Positions 25,774 through 35,141 of a DNA stretch of 64,000 nucleotides are shown here, piece after piece. Each line of letters starts with the position of its first letter. The stretch's first letter is position 1. The position numbers were made by a program, and so were the translations under genes. Below the pieces are notes generated by a model. That model did no database searches, was not told the origin of the DNA, and saw nothing but the letters and a program-made list of their open reading frames with translations. Source of the DNA: an uncultured Pseudomonadota bacterium (lineage in GTDB: Bacteria; Pseudomonadota; Gammaproteobacteria; Burkholderiales; JALYOK01); NCBI GenBank assembly GCA_902826775.1, contig CADEHE010000005.1, forward strand, positions 248,001 through 312,000, read 5' to 3'.

Positions 25774-26832
25774 ATGAGCCGAGATACGCTTTCTGATCTG
25801 TTGCGCAGCGTGCGTTTGCGCGGCGCGGCGTTTTTCTACATCAGCTTTCGCGATGAGTGGTCGGCCGAAGGCTTGGCCGCCAAAGAGGTCGCGGGGGCGG
25901 TGTTGCCGGGCTGCGAACATGTGATGGAATACCACATGATGGCCAAGGGTAATGGCTGGGCGGCGATAGCGGGTCACCCGCCGGTGCGGCTTGGCGCCGG
26001 AGATATTGTGATGTTTCCCCAAGGCGACCGGCACGTCATTTCCAGCGCACCGGGGTTGGAGCCGCATCCCGCCAGCGCCGAATGGATCTACTCGCGCCGC
26101 AACGATCCCAAGCCGCTGCCGATCGCCTTCTACCAAGGCATGCGCGTGCCGGGGGAGGTGCTACGCGTCGAAGATGCCGATGCGATTCTCGTTTGCGGAT
26201 TTCTCGGTTGCGATCTGCGTCCGTTCAATCCGCTTATCTCGGCGCTGCCGCGCATTTTGCACTTGCCCGCTGCTCGCGCCGGCGACTGGGTCGGCCGCGT
26301 CATCGATCAAGCGGTGGCGGAATCAAACGATCGTCGCCCGGGCGGCGAAGCCGTGCTCGAGCGACTATCGGAAATGATGTTCGTCGACGCGGCGCGCCGC
26401 TATTTGGATGGCCTGCCGGATGACGCTACCGGCTGGCTAGCGGGGCTACGCGACCGCTTTGTCGGCAAAGCAATAGCCCTTATGCACGAACGTCCCGATC
26501 ACGCTTGGACTATCGAGGAACTCGGCGGCGATGTGGGCTTGTCGCGCTCGGCGCTGCACGAGCGCTTCGTACAGTACGTCGGCCAGGCGCCGATGCAATA
26601 TCTCGCAAATTGGCGCATCCAACTCGGCGCGCGCTTGTTGCGCGAGTCGAGTCGCAATGTCGCCACGATCGCCCTCGAAGTGGGTTACGACTCCGAAGCG
26701 GCGTTCTCGCGCGCGTTCAAGCGTATGGTCGGCATGCCACCCGCCGCGTGGCGCCGTGGGCAGAGCCAGCCGCAGCGCACGGTCGCGGCTACCGGTAGCA
26801 AGGAAACTGCTAGGGTATTGTCTCAAGATTGA
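25774..26832 (+). CDS. AraC-family transcriptional regulator with N-terminal cupin domain
   Basis: A 352-aa regulator. The N-terminal cupin sensor covers about residues 15-190 (GAGDIVMFPQGDRHVI is the metal-binding-type strand pair). The C-terminal double helix-turn-helix covers about 225-330 (ERPDHAWTIEELGGDVGLS, then VATIALEVGYDSEAAFSRAFKRMVGMPPAAWR). It matches the cupin-6 group that often governs neighbouring metabolic genes. Tandem direct repeats sit immediately upstream, and the methyltransferase is divergent. Confidence 0.92.
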   Translation: MSRDTLSDLLRSVRLRGAAFFYISFRDEWSAEGLAAKEVAGAVLPGCEHVMEYHMMAKGNGWAAIAGHPPVRLGAGDIVMFPQGDRHVISSAPGLEPHPASAEWIYSRRNDPKPLPIAFYQGMRVPGEVLRVEDADAILVCGFLGCDLRPFNPLISALPRILHLPAARAGDWVGRVIDQAVAESNDRRPGGEAVLERLSEMMFVDAARRYLDGLPDDATGWLAGLRDRFVGKAIALMHERPDHAWTIEELGGDVGLSRSALHERFVQYVGQAPMQYLANWRIQLGARLLRESSRNVATIALEVGYDSEAAFSRAFKRMVGMPPAAWRRGQSQPQRTVAATGSKETARVLSQD

Positions 26833-26875
26833 GATTCAATAACAGTGATAGGGATATCCTGAGCCAGGTATGCCC

Positions 26876-27925
<1,050 letters not shown>

Positions 27926-28165
27926 GATTGGTCGCTCACTAAGTTAGTCTTTGCCGAAGGTGGCGTGCCGGGCTTGTGCGTGCAGCGCGTGTTTCTGTAG
28001 ATATGAAAAAGCCCGCCACGGTGCCGCGAATGCTGCTTGATAAGCAAGCATACTCGCCACCAGCCCCTGGCGTTTTGACCTCAGTCAAAGTTTGCTAGTC
28101 AAATCCATTGGCTTCTAAAGCCAATTGTGCAAGAGTTCGCGTTCGTAAGATGAGGAGGAAGTCTC

Positions 28166-29581
28166 ATGCGCGCGCGTACCTTGCAAACGATTCAGTTGGC
28201 ACTCGAAGCGGTGTTTGCACTCTGCATTTGTCTCGCGCTGTTTGCGCCGTTCTCGGTCAACGCGCAAACCAAGGCCAAGCCGGCCAAGCAAAAGTGGGTC
28301 ACCGTCTGGGCAGCTTCCGCGCAGGGGCCGTATCCATTCGGCAATCCTTCGGCACAGCCAGAGCAGAAGTTTGCGTTTCCCGACCCCGCTGCAGGTGCCG
28401 AAGATCAGAGTTTTCGCATGATCCTCCGTCCTGCCCTTTGGGGTTCGCGTGCGCGCCTGCGCTTTTCCAACGCCTTTGGCAATCGAGCACTGGTATTGGG
28501 TGACGTCTACGTTGGCCTGCAGCGCTACGCGGGCAACCTCGTCAGCGGCACCAATCGGTCCGTGACATTCGGCGGGAAGGGCAATGTTTCGATCCCTCCC
28601 GGTGAGTGGATGTGGAGCGATCCCGTCGATCTCAACTTTGCGCGCAAATCTGCCGCGGTGTATCTGGACGGCCGCAAGCTGGCCGTGAGTTTCCACGTCA
28701 CCGGCCCGAGCGGGCCGATGACGTGGCACGCTAAGGCGCTGCAGACGTCTTACCTCAGCGCGCCTAAGGGCAGTGTGCACAGCCGCGACGAGAGCGAGGC
28801 GGCGTTTCCGTACACCACGGCATCGTGGATTTTTCTCGATGCATTCGACATGATGGCCCCAGCCAGCACGGCCGTCGTCGCGTGCTTCGGCGATTCCATT
28901 ACGGATGGCACTGCTTCGACCATGAACGGCGACGACCGCTGGCCCGATGTGCTGGCGCAGCGCGTGCGCGAGAAATACGGCGGGCGTGTGGTGATCGTCA
29001 ACGCGGGCATCGGTGGCAACCGCGTAATCGGCCCAGCGGACTATGCGCAAAATCCCATCCCCGGCGGGCCCGGTGCGCTCGACCGGCTTGAACGCGATGT
29101 GCTGAGCCTGTCGGGGGTGCAGACCGTCATCTGGATGGAAGGCATCAACGACTACGGCGCTGCCAGTGCCAGCGTTGAGACGGTGACCGCCGGCTACCGC
29201 GCCGGCATCGAGCGCATGCACGCCAAGGGCATCAAAGTGATCGGTGCGACGCTTACCTCCGGACTCAACTCCACCATCAAGACGCATGGCACAGAAGAAG
29301 TGGACGCGAAGCGCAAGGAGACGAACGAGTTTATTCGCCGCTCCGGCGCGTTCGACGCCGTCGCGGATTTTGACGCGGCAACGATCGATAGCGCCACGGG
29401 AGAGATCAAGCTCGAGATGCAGCCGAATAGCACGATCGGCGGTCCGGGCGACAAGCTGCATCCGAATCGAGCCGGGTATAAGGCAATGGCGGAGGTGGTG
29501 GATTTGTCTTTGCTTACGCCACGGGCAGAGACGGCATCAGCGGTGCGCGATTCCAATTTCGGAGCGCAAGTAGAAGATTAG
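28166..29581 (+). CDS. secreted SGNH/GDSL-family hydrolase
   Basis: A 471-aa protein with a signal peptide (1-33, ending VNAQ). An N-terminal beta-rich domain (40-230) is followed by the SGNH fold: block I S244 (FGDSITDG), block II G284 (NAGIGGNR), block III N328 (MEGINDYG) and block V D429/H432 (GDKLHPNRAG). It would cleave esters, probably of acetylated polysaccharides or lipids, in the periplasm or outside the cell. Isolated gene; nearest downstream gene is the UDP-GlcNAc epimerase, nearly 500 bp away. Confidence 0.92.
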   Translation: MRARTLQTIQLALEAVFALCICLALFAPFSVNAQTKAKPAKQKWVTVWAASAQGPYPFGNPSAQPEQKFAFPDPAAGAEDQSFRMILRPALWGSRARLRFSNAFGNRALVLGDVYVGLQRYAGNLVSGTNRSVTFGGKGNVSIPPGEWMWSDPVDLNFARKSAAVYLDGRKLAVSFHVTGPSGPMTWHAKALQTSYLSAPKGSVHSRDESEAAFPYTTASWIFLDAFDMMAPASTAVVACFGDSITDGTASTMNGDDRWPDVLAQRVREKYGGRVVIVNAGIGGNRVIGPADYAQNPIPGGPGALDRLERDVLSLSGVQTVIWMEGINDYGAASASVETVTAGYRAGIERMHAKGIKVIGATLTSGLNSTIKTHGTEEVDAKRKETNEFIRRSGAFDAVADFDAATIDSATGEIKLEMQPNSTIGGPGDKLHPNRAGYKAMAEVVDLSLLTPRAETASAVRDSNFGAQVED

Positions 29582-30076
29582 AAGCACGCCTGCGCAGGCG
29601 AATTCGGTTTCGCCTTCGAGTTGCGCCTCCACCTTGGCGGAGCCTAGCAACGGTGGTCGGACGATAGGAGTCGGACCGCCGAAAGGCTCTGGTTCTGGAA
29701 GAGTGCGCAGGCGCTAGTCCTTCGCACTACTTGACTCAAGCAGTACCGCCGCCAGGCTCTCGCCGCGAATGCAGTCAATCCCTCCAGAATGCGCTGCCGT
29801 GCTGCGACACCGGCGCAATCGCGCGCTTGTTCCTCGCACTGGTGCATCCTTGATGTCACGTCGCCCTAGAGCTTCTAGCTTCGCCCGGCGAACAGCACGT
29901 CCGTGCCCGCGCATACGCCATTTCACCCAGATTGGCGCGCGTTGACACGGTGCCGCCGCTGAGCAACAATGCGGGCCGATAACAAGTTTTCTAGCACTGC
30001 TCCCTGTCATTCCTGCGCACGCGCTGCCAAATTTTGCTGCCTTCCCTATCCTTTAGCTTTGAATCTGCTTGCTCCA
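29582..30076. other. 495-bp non-coding stretch
   Basis: No supported gene. A perfect palindrome GCCTGCGCAGGC (29587-29598) follows the hydrolase stop and lacks a T-tract. Remaining frames have unlike composition and no ribosome binding sites. Part of it may be the leader or true N-terminus of the epimerase gene, whose frame is open from 29969. Confidence 0.5.
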
Positions 30077-31198
30077 GTGAATAAGCGCGCGAAGATTCTG
30101 TGCGTCGTCGGCGCGCGTCCCAATTTGATGAAGATCGCCCCGGTCTTGCGCGCGCTTTCGGCAAGCGAGAGTCTTGAGGCGCGCCTTATTCATACGGGGC
30201 AGCACTACGATGACGCGATGGACGGACAGTTCTTCCGTGCACTGGGCATTCGCCAACCCGACTTGAACCTCGAAGTAGGCTCGGCCAGCCATGCGGTGCA
30301 GACGGCTGAGATCATGAAAAGATTTGAACCGGTGGTAGATGCCGAAAACCCGCAGGCGGTGCTGGTGGTCGGCGATGTTAACTCGACCATCGCGTGCGCC
30401 ATGGTGGCTTCGAAGAAAGGCGTCAAAGTCATCCATGTGGAAGCTGGGCTGCGAAGTTTCGATCGCGCCATGCCCGAGGAGATTAACCGTGTTCTCACCG
30501 ATCAGATTTCAGATTTGCTTTTTACGACTGAGCCGGAAGCGCTAAGCAATCTCGTTCGTGAGGGCATCGAGGCAGGCCGCGTGCACTACGTGGGCAACGT
30601 TATGATCGACACCTTGCTGGATAACCTTAAGCGCGCCGTGCCTGCGGCAGCAACTTTGGCGGCGCAAGTGGGCGGTGCTCTCGACGCGTATGGGGTCATA
30701 ACCCTTCACAGACCGTCCACTGTGGACGACAGGGACATCCTCACAAGCGTACTCGATGCGCTGTGCATGATCAGTCAGCGGCTCCCGCTTGTGTTTCCAG
30801 TACATCCGCGCACTCGCGCGCGTATCCAAGAGTTTGACTTGCTCGATCGAATCGCGCGCTCAAAGATAAAACTGATTGCGCCGCTCGGCTACTTGGAGAT
30901 GTTGGGTCTAACTCGCGACGCTAAGTGTGTGCTTACCGATTCTGGCGGACTGCAGGAGGAAACCACTGCGCTAGGCGTACCGTGCATTACGTTGCGCGAA
31001 AACACCGAGCGGCCGATCACCATTACCGAGGGTACTAACACTTTAGTCGGGCGCGATTCCGCAAAGATTCTTGCTGCCTTCGACGATATCGTGGCGAATG
31101 GCGGCAAGCGCGGGCGCATTCCAGCAATGTGGGACGGCCGCGCCGCAGATCGCATCGCCGCGGTGCTCGTTAAAGAATTTGCTGGCGCAGTTACTTAG
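30077..31198 (+). CDS. wecB: UDP-N-acetylglucosamine 2-epimerase (non-hydrolysing)
   Basis: A 373-aa enzyme converting UDP-GlcNAc to UDP-ManNAc for polysaccharide synthesis. Family marks are ILCVVGARPNLMKIAPVLRAL, HTGQHYDDAMDGQFF, VVGDVNSTIACAMVA, HVEAGLRSFDRAMPEEINR, LHRPSTVDD and TDSGGLQEET. The GTG at 30077 places the first strand at the family position; an ATG at 29969 would add 36 Cys-rich residues. Ribosome binding sites are weak for both. Not part of a visible glycan cluster. Confidence 0.92.
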   Translation: MNKRAKILCVVGARPNLMKIAPVLRALSASESLEARLIHTGQHYDDAMDGQFFRALGIRQPDLNLEVGSASHAVQTAEIMKRFEPVVDAENPQAVLVVGDVNSTIACAMVASKKGVKVIHVEAGLRSFDRAMPEEINRVLTDQISDLLFTTEPEALSNLVREGIEAGRVHYVGNVMIDTLLDNLKRAVPAAATLAAQVGGALDAYGVITLHRPSTVDDRDILTSVLDALCMISQRLPLVFPVHPRTRARIQEFDLLDRIARSKIKLIAPLGYLEMLGLTRDAKCVLTDSGGLQEETTALGVPCITLRENTERPITITEGTNTLVGRDSAKILAAFDDIVANGGKRGRIPAMWDGRAADRIAAVLVKEFAGAVT

Positions 31199-31464
31199 GC
31201 CCGCGAGCTATCCAGTTGCCCCGCGGTAGTAGCTGCATGTGATAAGCGTGGCTTTGCCTGCGACAGGGTCCTGTCAATCGGCTAGGGTCTGTCGAAATGC
31301 CGGTCAACCACAGGCGAGTTGCAACCAGAGCAGCAAGAGCAGAGAAACGGACGGCATGACTTAGGACTGTCGATGCGACAGAAAAGCGTCAGATGGAATC
31401 GCGGTAGTTGTACTGATGGCGATCCCGCTAGCGCGCATGCTTGCCGCTGATCGCCACTCGAGTT

Positions 31465-32433
31465 TCAGACGGACGGTATCGCATCGGGGCACCGATGAAT
31501 TTCGATGGTGGAATGCACGATCTCTTTGTGCTGCGCGAGCCGTCTGCGAACTTCGTCCGACGTGAGCGAGGCATCGTGCGTCACCACTGTGATAGCGCAG
31601 GAATACACTTGCTTGCCCACGCGCCACACGTGCAAATCGGTGATGCGCGTTTGCGCGGCGGCTGGGCCGGCTTCAACTGCTTGGCGGATTTCTTCGACGA
31701 CGGGGTGATCCATCTCGCGGTCGAGCAAGACTTTGCCGGTCTCGGCGATTAAGCCTTTGGCCCAAAATGCGACCAGCGCGGCGCCGAAGATGCCCATCAC
31801 TGGATCGAGCCAAGCCCAACCGAGGAATAGCCCGCCGAACAGCGCGACGATGGCGAGCAGCGATGTCGCGGCATCGGCGATGACGTGCAGATAGGCCGAT
31901 TTTAGGTTGAGATCGTGATGGCCATGGTGGTGTTCTACCGCATGGACATGGTCATGCGTCGCGCCGTGGTCTTGATGATGCGCTTTGCCGAGAATGAGCG
32001 CACAGACGATGTTTACGGCTAAGCCGAGCACGGCGACGACGATCGCTTGAATGTACTGAATGGGCTGCGGGGCAACAATGCGCTCCACCGAGCCGAATAC
32101 CATCATCGCTGCGACGCCGAGTAAGAAAATTGCGCTGGCGAAGCCGCCTAGCACTTCGATCTTCCAGGTGCCAAAGGCGAATCGCGGGTCTTTTGCATAG
32201 CGGCGCGCAGTGGCGTAGGCGAACGCCGACAAGCCGATCGCCACGGCGTGCGAACTCATGTGCCAGCCGTCGGCCAGCAGCGCCATGGAATTGAACCACC
32301 AGCCGGCAACGATTTCGATCACCATCGCCGCCGCGGTGATCCACATGACCAGCCGCGTGCCGCGCTCGGCGGCCTCGCTGCCAGCGTCGAACACGTGTTC
32401 GTGCATCCAGTCGGCGGGCTTTTCGGTATGCAT
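31465..32433 (-). CDS. cation diffusion facilitator transporter, DmeF type
   Basis: A 322-aa inner-membrane CDF exporter with six predicted helices. Metal-site motifs are ADGWHMSSH (helix II) and HVIADAATS (helix V); a His-rich loop (about 155-172, with HHQDH, HDHVH and EHHHGHH) and a cytoplasmic C-terminal domain (DLHVWRVG) follow. The sequence type is that of DmeF, associated with Co/Ni/Mn efflux. It starts 12 bp after the GDT1-family gene, and the two share a manganese riboswitch leader, which argues for Mn2+ export here. Confidence 0.88.
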   Translation of the reverse strand: MHTEKPADWMHEHVFDAGSEAAERGTRLVMWITAAAMVIEIVAGWWFNSMALLADGWHMSSHAVAIGLSAFAYATARRYAKDPRFAFGTWKIEVLGGFASAIFLLGVAAMMVFGSVERIVAPQPIQYIQAIVVAVLGLAVNIVCALILGKAHHQDHGATHDHVHAVEHHHGHHDLNLKSAYLHVIADAATSLLAIVALFGGLFLGWAWLDPVMGIFGAALVAFWAKGLIAETGKVLLDREMDHPVVEEIRQAVEAGPAAAQTRITDLHVWRVGKQVYSCAITVVTHDASLTSDEVRRRLAQHKEIVHSTIEIHRCPDAIPSV

Positions 32434-32445
32434 AGTGAAATTCTC

Positions 32446-33019
32446 TCAAAAGCCCAGCTTGGCACCGGCGCCCAGTGTGCCCGCGCCGAGCAGGGCGAAA
32501 ATCGCAGCAGCAATGCTGTGCACTACTTTCATCGGAATTTTGGCGGCGAGTTTTTCGACGATGAACACTGCCGGCACATCGGCGATCAACATGCCGAGCG
32601 TGGTGCCGATCACCACCATTAGCGGCGAAGTATAGTGCGCGGCCATCGCTACCGCTGCGATCTGCGTTTTATCGCCCATCTCTGCCAGGAAAAACGTATC
32701 GAGCGTGGCGCCGAATACGCCCATGTGTCTTGCGAGATCGGCTTCTTCAGCTTCGATCTTATCGGGAATCATGGTCCAAAGCGCCATGCCGATAAACGAT
32801 AGGCCGAGCACCCAGCGCAGCGCTTCCGGCGCGACGTTGTGCCTGATCCAAGCCCCGAGCTGCGGCGAGTCCGTGGTTGACCATGGTGGCCGCAAAGATT
32901 CCCAAGATGATGGGCAGCGGTTTCTTGAAGCGCGCAGCGAGGATAAAAGCGAGCAGTTGCGTCTTGTCGCTTACTTCTGCGAGGGCGACGCCGCCGGTGG
33001 AGACGAGGAGCGTTTGCAT
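32446..33019 (-). pseudogene. TMEM165/GDT1-family Mn2+ exporter with apparent frameshift
   Basis: The first frame (from ATG 33019, AGGA 7 nt upstream) encodes QTLLVSTGGVALAEVSDKTQLLAF through ATMVNHGLAA; the second frame continues from LGAWIRHNVAPEALRWVLG through the second signature LAEMGDKTQIAAVAMAA to the stop at 32446. Joined, they give a normal protein of about 190 aa with both ExGDK(T/S) helices. The break is near 32860-32868 at CAGCTCGGGGCTTGG and needs a one-base loss or two-base gain to restore. It may be a real inactivating change, an assembly error in a GC-rich run, or recoding. The first signature reads EVSDKT instead of EVGDKT. Confidence 0.82.
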
Positions 33020-33040
33020 CAAAATGTCCTAGGACAGTCT

Positions 33041-33185
33041 CGACGATTGACCACGACGCTTCCCCGGCCCATGCGGAGGCATTGTGGTCAAAGGTCTTGC
33101 CAAGCAGAGGAACTGCCTACGCCATGACCCGCCGGTCAAGTGTGTTGACGTAAGCCTCTTCGCAGCGAAGAGCGGCTACTCCCGA
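33041..33185 (-). promoter_or_regulatory. yybP-ykoY manganese riboswitch
   Basis: In the leader of the GDT1-family gene the minus strand reads GGGAGTAGCC, a hairpin (CTCTTCGCTGCGAAGAG), ACGTCAACACACTTGACC, a further stem, GGCAAGACCTTTGACCAC and then GGGGAAGCGTCGTGGTCA. The GGGAGTAG opening, the ACGTCAACA element and the GACCTTTGACCA element are hallmarks of the Mn2+-sensing yybP-ykoY class as in E. coli mntP and alx leaders. A 7-bp stem (33048-33054 with 33074-33080) may form the expression platform. Confidence 0.82.
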
Positions 33186-33241
33186 ATGACGTGAGCATCC
33201 TAACCCATGTCCGTGAAACGGCATTCGCATACAGATGATCG

Positions 33242-34390
33242 TCAGCGACTCAGCAGCTCCACATAAGCTTGGTAGCTGTAGCTGCGGTTTTTCTTTTGCC
33301 CGGTCATTTCCGTCACGATGCCAAGATCTTCCAGGGCCTTGACGGCTGCGTTGGCGGTCGGGAAAGTGGTATCCAATTGCTGCCGGACGCGCTCGATGGT
33401 GAAGCGCGGCATCATCGGCAGCATTTCGAACAAGCGGTAGTGAGCAGGGCCCGTCTTGGTGGACTGCAATAGGCGTTTGCGGTCAGCAGCAACGAGGCTC
33501 GCCACGGCAATGATGTTTTTTTCCGCGTCGCTTGCGGCCATTGCCACGCCTTCCAAAAAGAATGACACCCAGGCTTCCCAATCGCCTTCGGTTCGAATGG
33601 CGGAGAGCCGCCGGTAGTACTCTGCTTGGTGCTGTTTCAAGTAGCCGCTGATGTACAGCAATGGCTCGGAGAGCAATCCCCAATGCTCGAACAGCGCGGC
33701 GATCAGCAGCCGGCCGATACGGCCGTTGCCGTCGAGGAATGGATGGATGGTTTCGAATTGGGCATGGATCAGCGCTACCTTGATCAAGGCCGGCAAATCC
33801 ACGGAGGCGTTGTGAATGTATCGCTCCAAGCTCGCGAGCGATTCAGCAACGTGCTCAGGCGGCGGCGGGACAAATACGGCGTTGCCCGGGCGCGTGCCGC
33901 CGATCCAATTCTGAGATCGGCGCAACTGACCCGGCTGTTTGCCGGCCCCGCGCGCGCCGTCCATCAACAGACGATGGGCTTCGCACAACAGACGAACGCT
34001 GATCGGCATCCCTTGGGTGTCGCGCAATTGCTCTTGAACCCAGCGGAAGGCGCGCAGGTAATTGGTCACCTCCTGCACATCATCGGTGTTGCTGACCCTG
34101 AAACCCGCTTCATCGTCGAAGAGATCGGTTAGCGTGGCCTGCGTCCCTTCCATCTGCGACGTGAGCAGAGCTTCTTTGCGGATAGCGCTGTACAGTAGCC
34201 AATCCACCGAGGGCACCAGCCCCGACACGCCGGCCAGACGCGCTAGGGCCAGTTCTGCCTGGCGATTGAGGTCATCGAAATCGGCGGCCGACAGAACAGG
34301 ATCAGCCGGCGGCAGCGGGTGCGGCACAAAGGCACGCACCTGCTCACCGAGCGTCGTGGAGGTCGCATAAGTCCCGGTCGTCCGTTTCAT
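33242..34390 (-). CDS. Fic family protein (probable AMP transferase) with C-terminal winged helix
   Basis: A 382-aa class II Fic protein. The N-terminal Fic_N helices include the inhibitory motif SQMEGT (78-83, Glu81). The Fic core has the complete catalytic motif H216PFLDGNGRIGR227 and flap VFVPPPP. The C-terminal 70 residues form a winged-helix (FTIERVRQQLDTTFPTANAAVKALEDLGIV). It would AMPylate a host protein and is self-inhibited by Glu81. A six-codon frame (MKEFFK) immediately upstream ends in TGA overlapping this ATG. Upstream DNA is AT-rich with palindromes, and a tmRNA 3'-end duplication lies beyond, suggesting former island cargo. Confidence 0.92.
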   Translation of the reverse strand: MKRTTGTYATSTTLGEQVRAFVPHPLPPADPVLSAADFDDLNRQAELALARLAGVSGLVPSVDWLLYSAIRKEALLTSQMEGTQATLTDLFDDEAGFRVSNTDDVQEVTNYLRAFRWVQEQLRDTQGMPISVRLLCEAHRLLMDGARGAGKQPGQLRRSQNWIGGTRPGNAVFVPPPPEHVAESLASLERYIHNASVDLPALIKVALIHAQFETIHPFLDGNGRIGRLLIAALFEHWGLLSEPLLYISGYLKQHQAEYYRRLSAIRTEGDWEAWVSFFLEGVAMAASDAEKNIIAVASLVAADRKRLLQSTKTGPAHYRLFEMLPMMPRFTIERVRQQLDTTFPTANAAVKALEDLGIVTEMTGQKKNRSYSYQAYVELLSR

Positions 34391-34392
34391 TT

Positions 34393-34466
34393 AAAGAATT
34401 CTTTCATGGCCCGCTCAAATATTAAAGTATTGTTTAATATTAAGGCAACATTAAAGAACGCTTTAG
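34393..34466. promoter_or_regulatory. AT-rich palindrome cluster in the Fic promoter
   Basis: Three symmetric elements precede the Fic gene: AAAGAATTCTTT (34393-34404), AATATTAAA-N6-TTTAATATT (34418-34441, perfect 9-bp arms) and AAAGAACGCTTT (34455-34466, imperfect). The composition differs sharply from flanking DNA. They look like operators, perhaps for the winged helix of the Fic protein itself. Confidence 0.5.
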
Positions 34467-34518
34467 TTCTGGAACGAAGCCTCAGGCCCTTGAGAAGGTG
34501 CTCTCATCACGCGTTCGT

Positions 34519-34574
34519 AAAAGCCACCGCGAGGTGGCCTTTTTGTTTGATGGTGGAGGCGGCGAGAATCGAAC
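34519..34574 (-). repeat. duplicate of the tmRNA 3' end (att-like), upstream copy
   Basis: Positions 34540-34574 repeat 34729-34763 exactly (35 bp: T-arm and acceptor end of tmRNA plus following T-rich DNA). The adjoining terminator hairpin is also duplicated (GCCACC-GCGA-GGTGGC here). Between the copies lie 154 bp. tmRNA 3' ends are common integrase targets, so this is probably the leftover att site of an excised or decayed element. Confidence 0.65.
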
Positions 34575-34698
34575 CAGGAGGGTTCGCCCGCTAGGGCTCA
34601 CCCGCTCGCCAGGCTCGGGATCAAAACAGTTTGATCCCTCGAAACCCCTGGCTCGCCGTCCGGCGTTCGCGAGTTCGACTCTCACCGCGCTTGCGCAA

Positions 34699-34738
34699 TC
34701 AAACAAAAAAGCCACCGCAAGGGTGGCTTTTTTGTTTG
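34699..34738 (-). terminator. terminator of ssrA (bidirectional)
   Basis: Stem GCCACC(C)...GGTGGC at 34711-34727 with A6 before and T6 after, so T-tracts exist on both strands. It lies directly after the 3' end of the tmRNA gene. Confidence 0.85.
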
Positions 34739-34739
34739 A

Positions 34740-35104
34740 TGGTGGAGGCGGCGAGAATCGAACTCGCGTCCGCAAGCTATCCACAGACAGTTCTACATAC
34801 TTAGCCTAGTCTTTGTTTCTGACCCTTGTCGCGCCACCAGGCTGGCTCATTACTCGGGCGAGTTACCTTACGTTTAGGGTCGACCGAAGTAACCCCGGCT
34901 AACCCGATCCAGTGTGCATGACCATGCTGTGCCCTTGCGAGCCCGGCCCACTGGCAAACCGGAGCATGGTCCAGCCGGTATTAGGCGGCTAGAGCGTAAG
35001 TGTCGTCGTTAGCGACTATTGCGTGCAGTTAGTTTTACGAGGTGAACTGCACCTCGGTATGCCCTGCGCTGCTTCTTAACCCACGTCGAAACCAGGTCGC
35101 CCCC
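34740..35104 (-). ncRNA. ssrA: transfer-messenger RNA
   Basis: One-piece 365-nt tmRNA. The 5' end GGGGGCGACCTGGTTTCGAC and the 3' end TTCGATTCTCGCCGCCTCCACCA-type acceptor/T-arm pair as a tRNA-like domain with encoded CCA. The resume frame reads GCT AAC GAC GAC ACT TAC GCT CTA GCC GCC TAA, giving tag ANDDTYALAA, a betaproteobacterial form. It rescues stalled ribosomes and tags incomplete proteins for proteolysis together with SmpB. Confidence 0.97.
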
Positions 35105-35111
35105 GGAAATC

Positions 35112-35139
35112 GATGTAGAACTACCTACTACTCTGGCAA
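35112..35139 (-). promoter_or_regulatory. candidate sigma-70 promoter of ssrA
   Basis: On the minus strand TTGCCA (-35), 16-bp spacer and TACATC (-10) lie just upstream of the mature tmRNA 5' end, in the gap after gph. Spacing and position fit; the -10 is a weak match. Confidence 0.4.
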
Positions 35140-35141
35140 TT

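Noticed and set aside
29714..30010. 98-codon minus-strand frame upstream of wecB
   Set aside because: No recognisable domain, no ribosome binding site, and it overlaps the probable epimerase leader.
31262..31275. GACAGG-GT-CCTGTC hairpin after wecB as a terminator
   Set aside because: Short stem with a 2-nt loop and no T-tract; not supported as an intrinsic terminator.
34482..34809. Short frames with the peptide FSPPPPSNKKAT on both tmRNA-end copies
   Set aside because: They translate the duplicated tmRNA 3' end and its terminator hairpin, not a protein gene.
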